Source: Odontesthes bonariensis (lineage: Eukaryota; Chordata; Actinopteri; Atheriniformes; Atherinopsidae). Taken from it: a DNA stretch of 64,000 bases. Below, one piece after another: positions 48,931-62,900 of this stretch. The notes under the pieces are model-generated. The model saw nothing but the letters and a program-made list of their open reading frames with translations, made no database searches and was not told the DNA's origin. How positions within the stretch are numbered: the stretch's first letter is position 1; every line of letters starts with the position of its first letter. Both the position numbers and the translations under genes were made by a program. Location of the stretch: the NCBI RefSeq assembly GCF_027942865.1, contig NC_134510.1:26343209-26407208 (forward strand). Direction: 5' to 3'.

Positions 48931-51057
48931 GTAAGTGACGGTAAAATATTACTGCGTCTCTGCGGGAAGAGCCGATTCATATCAGACTTTGGGGCTGAGG
49001 TGGGCGTTATGTGTGGTGCGTTGTTAAAACCGAAACTAGATTAAAAAGAACAAACAAACAAAATTGACTAATCGTATTTGTAGATGTGGATATTGTCAGT
49101 GTTACATGCGTGCGCGTAAGTGGTTAATAAGGGAGAGTTTAAGATGTTTTAAAGTGCCCATGTACGCGTCAAACGAGGTCAGATCTCAGCCTTTCAGCGG
49201 GAGAGGGAAGTTGGGGGGTGAAGCTGCCAAACGAGTGGTGCAACCAAAAATGTGACAGTCGTTTTTCTAAATCCACATTAAAGAGCTTTGTTCGAGGTCT
49301 CAGCAAACCACACATGTCCTCAAAGATACACGCACATTTTCATTTGTTGCACTTTAACGCGCTTTAAATTCCTGAAATGATTTAGATGGCTGGTGGTAGA
49401 TGAGAATGCAGCCTGAGTTTACCAGTAAGCCTATTATTGCTCCAGCCCACTCTGATCAGTTTTATTACATCAAAATCTGCCAAAAAAATTTTTCAATGAA
49501 AGTCCAACCCCTTACACAGAGTTGCAATGCAATGCTTTTGTCTTTGGCACAAGTAAATGAACAGAGGAGCTTCCTCAGCTTACTTTGATCCTTTGAGTTA
49601 GTTTCGTTTTATCTGTCAAGCTGATCAGAAAACCCACAGTTGGGACTGTGTTAGAGGCTAGTTTCTCTTGTCCCAGAAAAAAAAAAAAATCCACAATAAT
49701 GAGTTTGGAATTACTTATCCTGATAAATAATTGGGACGTTGTCCAGAGTAGGACATTTCTTTACCTACATTTTATTAGTTTAAGAAACTAACTCTGTGGT
49801 TAAACACCAAAGGGTGAGTGTGAGAGGACATTCTTTGTAACTTGAATAAAATGATGTTTTAAGATAATAAGGTCAAACAATTAAGTCTGGATTAATTAGG
49901 CGCCTATAGCATTATATGTGATCTTTGTGTAGTTGTGTAACAGTGTAAAACTTCTGTGTAGCCTTTTATTATTATGTATTCAGAGTGTGGTGAGGTGTCT
50001 GAGACTCAGTACCGGCCACGGAGGGCACGTGTTTCCAAATAAGGAAAGATTTGAAGGAAAAGACATTGTTATGCCAAAGTTATACCGTATGTATACACTA
50101 TCTCTTGGCTTGATGCCTGGACAAGACACAGGCCTTGAAGATTCACATTCTCCAGATTAAGATGCATCTTTTCTGTAAATTTGAGACGGACCTGATGACA
50201 GCATTAAAGATTTCTATGTTCGACTAAGTCCGTGTCAGCAGAGTTCTTCATCACTCATCTCCGCATCGGCTCGGCAACCATCCCTCATATTTACTACAGT
50301 GGCAACAACAAAAGCCGTGTTGTTACCAACATTGCAGTGGTTTATCATCTATAGATATAATTTTAGGGCATGTATGACTCATCTTATTAGTATCAGCTCC
50401 TCACATAGATTTATCTCACATATAGGGCTGTGCTTTAATAGTTTCAGGTGCACTTTAAATTGCTCTCCTTAAGGTCCATGGCAGCTTCTACATGGTGTCA
50501 GCTGGTTTTGGGGTTACTTTGTTACTTGAAATAAAATAATTTTATTATATGGAACCACAGACGAGGTCACATCAGCAGATGTGGTAAAGACAATCATGTG
50601 AGTCCTGTTTTTTCTAGAGATTAGGCCCTGTGTGGTCTCTGTGGTTACTGTGCTGATATGTTGCATATTCATAAGGTAGTTTATAAAACCCAGAAATAGA
50701 TTGGACAATGAGGTGACTGCAGGGGTTACAGTTAGTCATGGCAATAAACAGACAAAGTTGACAAAGCTACATGAATTAGAGACAGCACATAACTTCAGTG
50801 CAAGACGCCAAAGAAAGGCATATGAACCATTTTTTTTCTGTTTTTGCATGGATCTTTAACATAGTTAAACTGTACATTTAAGCAAATGTAAGACCTGAAA
50901 TGAAATGTTTTAACTAGTTGTGTACAGGCTTCAAGTGCAGATTATTTGCCCATAGTTCATTTAAAGTGCAGAGTACTGTAAATGTTGTCTTTGGGCATGC
51001 TACATTGATTTTTTTTTTTAACCAGTTGGCCTCAGGTGGATTGAGTTGTAGTGTGAG

Positions 51058-54000
51058 ATGATGGAGGGATCTGGGCTTCGACAGAGGTGGAGTAAAAGAG
51101 CCCCCGTTGGCATCTTACTGCTTCTCATGGTGAGAAATTCTTTGAATGCCTTGCATGAAGACATGAAACTATGTTGGGGTTTTTTAAGCTCATTGTAAGT
51201 TATTTCTTTCAGTGCGTGACCATCCCTGCTTTTACGCCGGAAGATTCAGAGGAGCAGACATGTCCAGTTGGAGACTATCTCACCGAAGGGGGAATATGCT
51301 GCAACAAATGCCCTCCAGGTACTCTGGACCATACTTTGCACATATGAGCAATCAAATAGTCTGAACTTTCAGAGTAATAACTTTTGGTGTTTTTATGTTT
51401 TCAGGTTTTAAGCTTGTAGAAAAGTGTCATGCTTTCGGCCAGAGAAGTAATTGCACATTCTGTCCTCCCGGACAATTCACAGACGAGATTAACTGGGCCA
51501 ACAACTGCAGACGATGCAGAATCTGCAAAAGTAGAGCAACGTTACCCTTTTTGACTCAATTTTCCCTCTTGGTTAACATCAGGTGATGAACTGATTTGCT
51601 CATTTTTTTTTCTCCTTTTGTCAACTTTCCTACAGCAAAAAAAAATGAACTGGAGGTATCACCATGTAAAAGACACCAAAACACTATCTGTCGCTGTAAG
51701 AATGGTTATTACAAAAGTAAAGTTGACGAAGAATCCTACGATTGCCTCAAATGTAGACAATGTGGATATAATGAGGAGACAAACCAGTCATGTAAGTCTT
51801 AAACTCTGGCAGTGTAATGGATTATAAAGATAGTCATTGCCCGTCATGTAAATCCTAAGTTTTGTCTAAATAGAAACAATCTTGTTGTGGACAGGTACAG
51901 AAAAGAGTGACACTGTGTGTGTATGCAAGAAGAACCACCAAAGAGTCAAGGGCAAGTGTGAACCCTGCAAGGAGTGAGTATACAACTGATTGATGTGAGA
52001 CCTTCATGCATGTATTATTTCTATCTTTCAGTGTAGGATAGTTTTATTTAGGGTTTGAAGTGGGGAAGCTGGTTTGTGGAATTGAAACTTGCAGCTCACT
52101 TCCTGTCTTTGTTCAAATTTCCATTTGTTGGCAATACAGTAGAGAAGTTATGACACATTAAAAGTTGCTGTTTGGGTTTTTTGTTGTGACTAAACAAGTT
52201 TTGAGTTCTTCATTTTACTGCTGGGCTGATTGGCTGAAGGAGGGCCACAAAAAATCTGGACCAAATAATTCAGTGGTCTTACAGCATATTTCTAGACTGG
52301 ACTGTTTCAGATTTTAACCAGAGAGGGATTAAGATGCAATCCCATTCACTAACCTGTGTCATTAAAGACCAAGAGAAGAATTTCACAAGTTTGTGATATT
52401 AAAACAGAATAATTGATGAAATTGTATTTATAGTCACCCTTCAGCTCTTATCAGGAGTGTACCATAGAACACCACTTTCAGTGTTTGTTTAAATCAAAAA
52501 TGTTCAACACAGATAAAAGAAGGAAACACCCAGGGGAACTTACTGTATACACATCTCATAAATCGAATAATATCTACATCCTTGTTTGTGTAAAGATACG
52601 AATATGGCCATTTTATTGGGCTTGTGACAGAGTATGTTCTGGTATCAGTTCATGGGTCATTTGAAAAACATTTTTGTTGACTTTAAATGTTGAAGAGACA
52701 CAAAGGCCCTCTTGGTAATCACTTCCTTTAAAAATGTGTTACTTCCTCCTCAGTGTTGTGAAATGTCTTCTTTGTTCCCCACAGCTGTGTCAGCATAAGT
52801 CCTGTGCCTACAACAGGTAAGGACTAACCATGCCAACCACTTTCTGGATGAACAACAGGTTTATATTAATCCTACAGTGATCTTATTATGCCTATTTCTG
52901 GTAACCTCAATATTAATTTGCCACATGTTCTGCTCTTCTGGACTGGAGAGACACTATAACACAGAATTTGAAAAAAACCTCCTAAATCCAAAATGTTATT
53001 TGTAAAAGTTTGAAATATTTTCTTTTTCCTCCCATAGACAGTAATATTTTCTTTTCTCTTGATGCCAGGAGACATTACATATGTCTGATCTAAAGCAGAG
53101 ATAGCTGTAACAGCAGAAATGTAAAAACACTCTCTGTTGGGAGCCACCACGGATGGAAGCTCAATGTTTCAGTAATATGTAGTAATAGTTTTAGCAGAAA
53201 ATTAATCAGATTTAATTAGTTCCATCAGTTTTTATGCCGCTAATTCAGGCCCTTTGCATTCATTTGATTAATCATTCATAATTATCATATTAGGAATTAT
53301 TTTTACATAGAGCAACATATTGGATCCACTGTAGTTCAAAAATAGAAAATAAATTACTTTTGCACACACTAGAACTTTGATTTAGTGTAGTTATAATATA
53401 CACATGCTTTATAATAACACAAGGATCAAATTCAGAAAAAAGATGAAGATAAAAATGAATTAAATATGCAAATTAAACAAACTACCATTGTGTGCGTAAG
53501 AGATTAAAAAATGCTCTTTGGTAGAGCAGATTCAGCCAGGATAACCAAACTGTCACAGCTGGATGTGCAGGTAGTTTAGTATAAGGTGACAGTGCAAAAT
53601 AATCAAAATCATGCTTTCAATCTCAGCTGGTTTTGTTGTTAAAAATATGTTAAACTGCACCTAAAAGGTTAATCGGATATAAATATACTATACAGTGTGT
53701 TTATGTGCCTCTCTGTTTCCTCATAAAGGTTCTGGCTCCAAAAATGAACATCTTATCAATCTAATTGCTGGACCTATAGTGGTGGGACTTATATTGGCGG
53801 TTTTCAACATCTGGGTGTCCAGAAAACACTGTACAAAGAAGAAAAAGAAGACGGAGACTAATTTCTCTCAACTGTCTTGTGTTTCCTCTGACACATGCCA
53901 GGTAGCTTGATCCCACTGTTTGTGGTTGCTTTTATCAGCCGGATGTCCATTTGCAGTCGGTAAATGTGTTCTTCTCCCATAGCAAATCCTGATCGACAAT

Positions 54001-54503
54001 AAGGAACCTTGGAAGAACAGCAATGTGACGGCCATTGCTCAGATTCCTGTGAGTGAACCAGAGCTGCCCAATCTACCTGATTGCGTCCCTCTTGAAATAA
54101 ATAGTGAGTCTATAGCCGTGTGTTCTGGTTTCAACACACAGAAAACTACTGTGCTAAATCATATGTCTTTTCCTCAACCCTCCTCTTCTTTCCCCCCTGT
54201 GCAGTGTCCGAGCTGATCTACACGGTGCTGGACGTGGTTCCTGTACCGCAGGTGAAGCAGCTGGTGCGTTCTCTTGGCCTGAAGGACACGGAGATTGAAC
54301 AAGCAGAGATGGATCATCGATCCTGCAAGGAGGCTCACTACCAAATGCTGCGGGTGTGGGCAGAGAGATGCTCACAGGCAGTCGGAGGGGGGCGAGGTGG
54401 ACTGTTACACCGGCCACTTTTGGAGGAGGTCTTAGACAAACTGAGACAGATGCACCTGGGCAGGGCTGCCGAGGAACTCGAGACAAAGTATGGCATTCAC
54501 TGA
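51058..54503 (+). CDS. tnfrsf1a: TNF receptor 1 (TNFRSF1A) with death domain
   Basis: Membrane receptor for TNF that triggers NF-kB or death signalling through TRADD-type adaptors. Coding exons: 51058-51129, 51213-51318, 51405-51530, 51636-51791, 51895-51973, 52785-52816, 53729-53901, 53983-54103, 54205-54503; 387 aa (human 455). A signal peptide with core VGILLLLMCVTIPAF is followed by four Cys-rich repeats: ICCNKCPPGFKLVEKC, CTFCPPGQFTDEINW, CRRCRIC..., CKRHQNTICRCKNGYY, CLKCRQC, and TVCVCKKNHQRVKGKCEPCK. The membrane span is about 199-220, then a Lys-rich stop-transfer run. Residues 289-375 form a death domain (VLDVVPVPQVKQLVRSLGLK, EIEQAEMD, YQMLRVWAER, LEEVLDKLRQMHLGRAAEEL). Two adjacent ATGs open the frame; the first is used. 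Position next to plekhg6 matches human 12p13. The head-to-head neighbour is the CD27-like gene. Confidence 0.93.
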
Positions 54504-54509
54504 TCCTGC

Positions 54510-56250
54510 AAAGCTTGCCAAGATGCGAAAAAAGCTTATGAGACCAAGTATTGTTCACTTTGGGGACTCACTCATGGATGGTTTCAAAGAGTGTAAATGG
54601 ACAGGGTGCTTCAACCAAAGTGAGACTGAGAACTCTACCTTTCATCACTGTGAACACCACACAATTGTGAGCAAGGAGTCAAACTTCACAGAATCACAGA
54701 AAATTAGCTTTTTACAATATGTAGATTCTTAATAACAAGACTGCTGAGCGGTAGATGAGAAGACTGATACCACACTCGTGTTTGTCATTGTATGGTGATT
54801 ATGAAGCTACAGCTTTACTCATCTTAGCCTAAAGCTGAGAAGTAGCTGCCCTTGCTTAGTTGAAAGGTAATAAAGTCTACCTACCAGCGTATCTAGAGCC
54901 AACTAAGTGCCTTTGAAGTTTGAACCTGAAAAAACAAAACTAAATGTCATCTGTGGTTTTACAAGGATTACATTCTGTAACAACCTTTGAGTCTGTGGCA
55001 GTGCTTTAAGGGCTCCTTACCGTAGGATGTAAATTGTTTTTATCCTCGTCAATGCAGTTACTTTAGTCCCTTTTTATGCAATCATGCAAGGCTAAAGTTG
55101 CTCCGTTTTTTTATTTTTTATTGGAGGTAAAATAAATGAATGATTAAAATATGAATCCAAAGTTCTTAGCAAATTGAAAAATTTGTTGAGCTGAACCTCA
55201 GCAGCATTATGGCCAGTGTCGATCAAAGAATAAACTAAAGTAAATGTTGGGGCATTGTCTTTTTTACTTCGTATGTTTGAGCTTTTATATTTCAGGTGCT
55301 TTAGCTTAAGGATCTGTGATGTTATAATGGGTTTAAAGATTTGATTAGGAAGTTTTTGTGCCATAGGGCACATTTTGAGCTTATAGAATGGCGGCCTTTC
55401 GGACCAGTGATGAGCAAGAGCTGAGCCAGCAGGTCCATGCTGACCAAGTACTCAAGTGACTTGCCATTTGACATATGATTAACAAAACATTTAGCTTTGC
55501 TCCCCAATTATGTATATTGTTCATATGTATGATAAATGTATCCTTTCATATGTGTCATATGCTGTTTCTTTTGATATTTGTGTCTTTGTGATTTTAATCA
55601 GGTGCATGTGTTTTAAGTGTGACTGATTGCATTTTAGTACAATATTGTATTTTCACAAAGCTTTATGATGTCCTTTTTGATCACCGTTTCATGTAATATG
55701 CCTACTTTATCATTCTGTGGTCACCTAAGCTACTGTTTTATTATACTGTCATCACTATTGTAAAGATACGCTTAAATGTTAAAAAACGTTTAGTTTTTTT
55801 TTTCACAGTGTCACATTAAATGGTTACTATTTAACCAGTGTCATATATTTAACTGGTAATGTTTTAATAATAGTTCCCAGGTATGTGGAAAAAAAAAAAT
55901 CTGATGGACTCTGAAATAACAATGCTTGGGGAGTTTGTAGTTCCTCCTCAGTGTTGAACAGACCCCTGCCACCATTCACAGGCCTCTGACAGGCCTCTCA
56001 CAGCCACGTGTGCTTTCTTTTAAACCCCATTGTACAAGCATTATTCATGACTGTTGGAGAAAAGAGGACACGCCTTGTCTCATTCTGCCTCAGCCTGGCT
56101 TTAGCGCCAGTCTTGGCCTGCAGATTCAGATATGAGTCAATAACACTCAGACTGAGGAAGTGTATTTCCAAAGCATTCTAAAGCTGTTTGACACTGTGTT
56201 CAAGTCTTGATAAGTGTGACTATGTGAATTTTGAATAAATTCTTCACCTA
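54510..56250 (+). other. tnfrsf1a 3'UTR and spacer to plekhg6
   Basis: No gene is seen. AT-rich sequence with two candidate polyadenylation sites and no recognised repeat. Confidence 0.5.
54869..54874 (+). terminator. tnfrsf1a: AATAAA polyadenylation signal, tnfrsf1a (proximal)
   Basis: Hexamer in GGTAATAAAGTC, 366 nt after the stop codon. A second hexamer at 56234-56239 (TTGAATAAATTC) would give a 1.7 kb 3'UTR. Confidence 0.55.
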
Positions 56251-56962
56251 TCTTTCTGTCTGAACTGTACCATAATTTTGTCTGCGAGTGCCTGTGGGAG
56301 TGTGAAGGAAAGCGTGACAAAATATTTGAGCATGTAAATGTGTATTAACTGCAGGCACGCAGCCAGTCTACATTCCAACATTTAATTACTTTAGTAATGG
56401 CAGCTTTCTTTCTATAGATATAATTGAAAAAAATGTTGTCTTCTTTGACATCACATGATCTTTTAATCTTTTTTTTTTCTCTGGCCTGCTGTTGCATTCT
56501 TCATCTTGCCCTCTTTCTTGTAACTTCTACCATGCATGCCATTCCTTCCTTTGTTTTTTTTCTCTTTTACTTTGCCAACATACATCCAGATTCTCATAGC
56601 TGATTTCCATGTCTGTGGCTTTTCTTTTTCTGTTGCCAAATGAGCAGAAACAAATATTGTACGTGGAAACATCCTCTCCTCCCCACTGAAGATGATTTCT
56701 TCCTGCCTCACTCAGACTGATCAATGAGACAGATTGACAAGAAACAACAATAGATTATCTTCAGTTTTCAGTCACCACGTCTGCTCCACTAAGCACTTTT
56801 CACTGCGACGCATTAACCAGCCCTCAGCACTGATTTGTTGGTTACAGAATCCAGTTGTTCCCGTCGGGCCAGTTGCATTCACAGCGGTGCAGGTGAAAAG
56901 AGGAGTGGGAGGGACTGATCAGGGCACAGAGAGAAGGAGGAGAAAGCTAACAGAAACCAAAG

Positions 56963-56974
56963 ATGACTGCGTGA
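56963..56974 (+). promoter_or_regulatory. plekhg6: Three-codon upstream ORF before the plekhg6 start
   Basis: ATG-ACT-GCG-TGA ends 7 nt before the proposed start codon at 56982. If this exon is the true 5' leader, the minimal uORF could lower translation or force reinitiation. Inference. Confidence 0.4.
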
Positions 56975-56981
56975 AGCAAAA

Positions 56982-59900
56982 ATGGATTCAACCAAGCCCA
57001 ACAGGTAAAGTCTGTGATTTTATCCATTAAAAGCACAGTTTAAGAATGAAAAGGAGTACAGTGCTAACGGGGATCAACATGCTGTTTGTTTTCACCATGT
57101 TGAGTCACACTCATACTGGAGCTCGGGTCAAGATTTACTGACTCATCTGGGGCATCTGATTTTGTGACAAGGTGTTACGGATCTAATTAAATTAGATTTC
57201 AGGTATTGTTACTGAGCGATACAGAATGTGACTGTAAACGGGTATGATATGGTGATGAAAGCACTTACGTCAGACTTTTGATGTTTGACATGAGCAGATT
57301 AGTGCAGCACACCTGTTTGCACTATGCGTGTCTTACAGTAACGTCTCAGGCTATAAAAGTATAATTGTGAATATTAGTTACAGTAACTTGGAAAGAATGC
57401 CAAAATGCTTTATTATTATATTTTTTTAGGCAGTAAGACTGAGTTAGCTTTGAATAAAAGTAGTACTTCTCTTCTGGCTATGACAGAAAATGGTTAAATA
57501 GTTCACTGAGATACAATAGCCTCCTGGGAATAGAGATACATTCTTACTGTAATTTAAATCTACAGCACAACATGCAGTAAGTCGAGTCTTGGAACGAGAC
57601 TAGGACCGGAACATCTGTGTAACTAGGGCTGGAGCTTTGTGAATCTAATCAGTCAGTTGTCCAGTTATGTCAGTGTCAGTGTGCATATGATGCTCCAGTC
57701 TGTAAACCTGCTTCACAATGCTGTATATCTGGTGTGCAAGTTTGACCAAATAGGAGAAAAAGCAAACATGAAGTCCCAGATTACTTCCTCTCTTTCCCAT
57801 AAGTTGCAGGACATTTTACATTTCATTTTGTTCACTGTTTTGTTTAGCATTACTGTTGAGCTTATTTTGGGTTCAGTTTTCTTATTGACAGTAAAAAAAA
57901 GTACCGTACGTTTTGTTTTTTTCTTAGATTACATTAGTGAATCTTGACTTTTTAGGACAGGGCAGTATAAGTAAATAGAATATTTGATATTTCTGCTCCT
58001 CAAAACTTCTCCATCTTTGTTTGTATGTTACTGGAAGGTTGCAGCTCCAAAAGCTCACATTTTTAAAAACTTGTGCAGAAATCCTCCAGAAATCCTGGAG
58101 GATCTCAATTAAATGGTTTTTGTTCACTTGTCATAAAGCCTTCTTTACCATCTGTACAAACTGTAATTTATAAAAAATGTGCTCACTCGCAAACTTTATC
58201 CAGTTTAAATAGTTATTTAATTATGCTAAGTCATTCTGTCATGAATTTTCTAGAACTAAAAGACAGGTTAGACTTCAAATGCTACTTATGACTGGAGCTT
58301 GGCATGCAACTTGTGACAATCACACACATAAATGATGAACACCACTTTCTTAAAAGCTTCAACACTCCTATGTGCGTTTGCTCAACCTTTTGAAAATAGA
58401 GCTTAGGTAAACACTTAGAAATAATAACCAACCACATGCGTCCCTCTTATATGCCTCCCGCTCGCTATTCTTTACTTGTGAAGCCTTTCCTTGTCTCACA
58501 TTATTCTCTGCGCCTCTTTTTGACAATAAGTAACCCTGTGTGTTTATCCTCAGCCTTTCCTCAAAAGTGCCGCATGTAAACAACGGAGGGGGAAATGAGT
58601 CACCGATGGAAGAAATGCTGCAGAGGCGAGACAGTGTAAATGGGGAGAGGGAAACAGAGACCAGAGAGCCGGATGTTCTCGATGGGACGACAACAGCTGC
58701 AGATACAAACAATCACCACAGGGGGTCAGCAGACAAACTCAAGTTCAGCACCATCGGACATCGGGTAAGTGGAGCAAGACAGAAATTAGATGGGAGACGC
58801 ATTACTAATGACTAGATTTGCTTAAGCACTGTGCTTTAATACTTGTACTTAACTGGAATATTTGTACTTGATGCAGTTCAACACTTCTCTTAGTCTCACT
58901 TCAGCACTCATGGCAAGCAAAGACGTTGCACTTGTTTCACTCCACCACATTTTGGTTTAATGTAGAGAATATTTTGTGCTGACTGACAATTCTCAGACAG
59001 AGTTTGGCACAAAATGGTGATCCAAGATCCATCCTTGCTTGGAAAGACTAAGCTTTTGGTGAAGTCTCCTTTTATACCCAATCCTGTCTCTCTGTTATTT
59101 GAATATTCTATCAACTTTTCTGCTTTTCTCTCCCTCAACATATATGTGTTTATTTATGTATTTATACATATAAATCCACAACTGTCTAACTGTTATTTCC
59201 CGTTTGCAGAGGCGGACGAAGCAGAAGGTTGTGACTGACTTTTCAACACTGAGTAAAGGAGCCTTTTCGGGAACTAAATCCAGAGCAGCTCTAAAACAGG
59301 TCCTGTTCAACCAGGGAGTGTCTGAGAAGACATCTGAGGTATTATGCTCATCATACTGCATTCTCACAAACCAAGAAACAGATATGGACTTGCCTTTAAT
59401 TACGTCCGCCCACTCAAACTCTTAAATCGGTGCAGAGCTTTGTTCTGCTCCACTGGCATACTTTTCATGTGACCACAGGTATTCACAAAATGCATTTACT
59501 GCTATGGAACAACTGATTTGTTATAAGATCAGATTTTCCTGTTTCACCTCCCTGACACTTTTGTTTTTTCTCTCTGTTTGTGTTTTTTCTAACAACCTGG
59601 CAGGAACGAGGTCAGCTGGATTTGTTGAAGCAGGAGCTGGAGACTTACTCGGTGCCGGCCAGTCTGAAATGGATGTGGAAGGAGGAGAGTCAGGGAACCA
59701 CACTGGAGAACAACTGGACAGATTTAGTTCAATCTTATTCGGTGAGGAACATTATTTTGATCTTTTCTTTATTACTAACAAACTCAACTAAATTAACAAA
59801 ATAACCATTAATTGATCCTTTTGACAGATGTTCGTGGAGCTAAAGCCAGTTATACTGTTGCTAGTTCCACTGTGAGGTCTTACTCCATCGTTTTACTCAT

Positions 59901-62900
59901 ATGACTGGTGCCCAACATCATGATTTGTTGTTCTCTTTGTGGGATTTGCTCAATAGAAAAATGTTGGCTGTCCTTATGTCCTTGTTGTAAAACATGTGCT
60001 CAGTATGCACATCTCACACATTCTTACAAATATCTTTTACACACTTCCTTTTCTTTCTCCTCTCTTTTCCCCCCTTCATCTTGATTTCATGGGAAGACAA
60101 TGTCCAAGACGCAGAAACACCAACAGGAGGCGCTGTGGGAGTTTGTCCACACTGAGCTCAGCTACATCAACAAGCTAAAGATCATCAAAGACGTAAGATG
60201 TTACTGTGTGGCGTGTGTCATAGTCTGTTGAGATGTACTTTTTTTAGATTTGTAAAAAAAAGGGATTTTCTACGGGATGTTTAACAAAGCTATGTTTGCC
60301 TCTCACAGTTGGTCATTGCTGCTCTCTTCAACCTGCACCAGCAGGGATTTCTCCAGGAGGTCAGTCTGCAAAGAGCTCAGCCTCATACTGACTGGAAAAG
60401 CTCAAACCTGCAGCACAATACTCATAACAAGCGAGCCTATTTTTCACTCCTCTGCATATTACTGACATTAACTGTCTGACATCCGCTCAAGATGTGACAA
60501 AATACAACACACGAGAGCAAGCGGAACATGTACTGAAGCACAGTATATTTCCACTGAGAAGATGGAAAATATCACAAAGCAGAAAAGTGCAACTTTAACA
60601 CTATGATTTTTACTTTTTCTTGAAACAGGTGACCCCCGAGCTGCTTTTCTCCCACCTCCCCTCCATCCTCCATGCACATCAGCTGTTCTGGCAGGAGGTG
60701 GTTTTTCCAATGTTGCAGGAAGTCCGACAGTCAGGCAAACCCTTTGACCCCATTAGGCTGGAGGCTGGTTGCCTGCAGGTATAACTCACTGTTTGCTAAA
60801 CACAATGCAAACATGCTCAGGAGTGTTCTTGGCCATCGGTAATAGAACATTGCACTGTAGCTTTCTAAACTTAAAGAATTAGTTTCCATTTGAGTCTGAA
60901 CATAATGAACATAATGGACATAATGAATGAGATGCAAGTACATTTATCCATTTCAGTACTGAGTAGAGATAGCTTACCTGAGTATTTCCATGTATTTCCA
61001 TTTATATTTGACAATCATAGATATTAAACCTTTTTATTTTAACAAAGTTCCTTTTCGCATCATTATTTTCATTATTTGCACAAAAATAAAATGCTCTGAC
61101 TTTGCAAATAACTTGTGAACAGGTCTGAGATGATCTCCAGAGCAATTTGAAAAATACAAAATATTCTGCACGTGATAAAAACGGGTCTTTAGGAAAAAAG
61201 AAAGGAAAAGAAAATCCTTCCTGAAAGTAGATCATTCCCCTCACAATTAAAACAGTCGAAAAAATATATATTTGAATATGAAATTGAGCCGCTTGGATTT
61301 GTGCAGTTTGCATATTAGATCAGCTGAAATGTCTAATGCACATCTTGTGCAAACATCTGTGTATTAAACTTGGATTGAAAGTAAGTTGTAACTTGTCTTC
61401 TTTTTTTTTTTTGCTCACAGTTTCACGATCGCTTCTCTGTCTACCATGAGTATTGCTGGGAGGAGGAAAACAATCTTGAGTTCACACGCATGCAGCTGGA
61501 GAGCAACCCATGTTTCCTCACGTTCATTCAGGTACAGCGAAGCAACATCCATGCATACACATGTGAGGATCAAAGTACACAAACTGTAATTCTTTCCCAC
61601 GCTAACACAATTATTAGCTGAATGGAATTTAGTATGGTGACTAACATCTCAGTTAATGGTGACACTGTGTGGTTTGTGATGCTTTCATAACCTCGTGGGC
61701 GGCCTGTGATAGGCGTTTCCTGTCTGGCAAACCACTTACTGCACCAACGTTTTTTCCTAATGATTCAGCCAAAGCAGTTTTCTTGATTTCAAATCTAACT
61801 GCAGGACATTTATGGGAAAAGTGATAAGAGGTTTTTGTCTCTCTGTCCTGTCCAGTGGGTAGAGACTCACCATCAGTGTGAACGGATGCGGCTGGGGGAT
61901 ATGCAGGCCAAACCCCATCAGAGGATCACAAAGTACCCCCTGCTGCTAAAAGCTGTCCTCACAAACACCCAGGAGCCTCAAGTGCAGCAGACACTCAGAG
62001 GAATGGTGGGAATCTGGCACTGCACACATATTTGTCCTCTTTAAGTGTATATCTGTCTCTCACCAGCCTTTCTTTTATTCCTGCTTCTCTCCAGGTATCC
62101 AGTGTGAACAGTTTTTTAGAAAGTATCAATAACTACATGCAGCTGAAGGATGACGAGCTCGCCCTCTCTATCTCAGCTCAGAGAGTGGAGGGATACGAAG
62201 TGGAGGGAATAAATGAAGAAATCGACAAGGTAAGAAGCCCTCTTTTGGTGCCTGTCGATTATCCTCATAGTGGTTTTATGTCACTGCAGTTTGTATATTT
62301 GGGGTTATTTTGCCTTTACATATAGGTGGATCTGGAGGTGCTTTTGTTGCTCATTTGTTGTCCTCATCATGCTTTTTATATGGTTTTGTGGACTTCTGTA
62401 TGTCTTGGTGGTTATTTTGTGTTTTTTGCAGGGTTTTTTCTGTCTCTAATTAAAAAACAAATCTCCCAGAAGGTCATACCAGTGGCTTTTAGTATCTTCA
62501 TGATGATTTTTCATCAATATGTTGTCATTTTAGTTGATTTGTGGTTCTGTGTTTGGTGCTTTTGGTATCATCAACCAACTGTGTAGTTGTTACGTGTGCC
62601 TTTGTTACCTGTTGATTGACTTCTAACAAACAACACCAAACAAAGATACTAAGCTAGGACTTCAGCTTCTTGATATAAGAAAAATAATAAACGGACACAA
62701 TGAAATACGCATTACATGTAGCATAAAAACACAGAGCACAATACAGTACTGTAGTATATGACTTGAAATATTAGGGGATTTTAACGTTTCTTTAATATAT
62801 TAGAGCTAAGATATAAGCTGTGAAAAAAATATTGAAGAAAAATGTCTGCTGAAATGAACTGATATCATCTGTGATAATGATTACTCATGGTTGACAGCAT

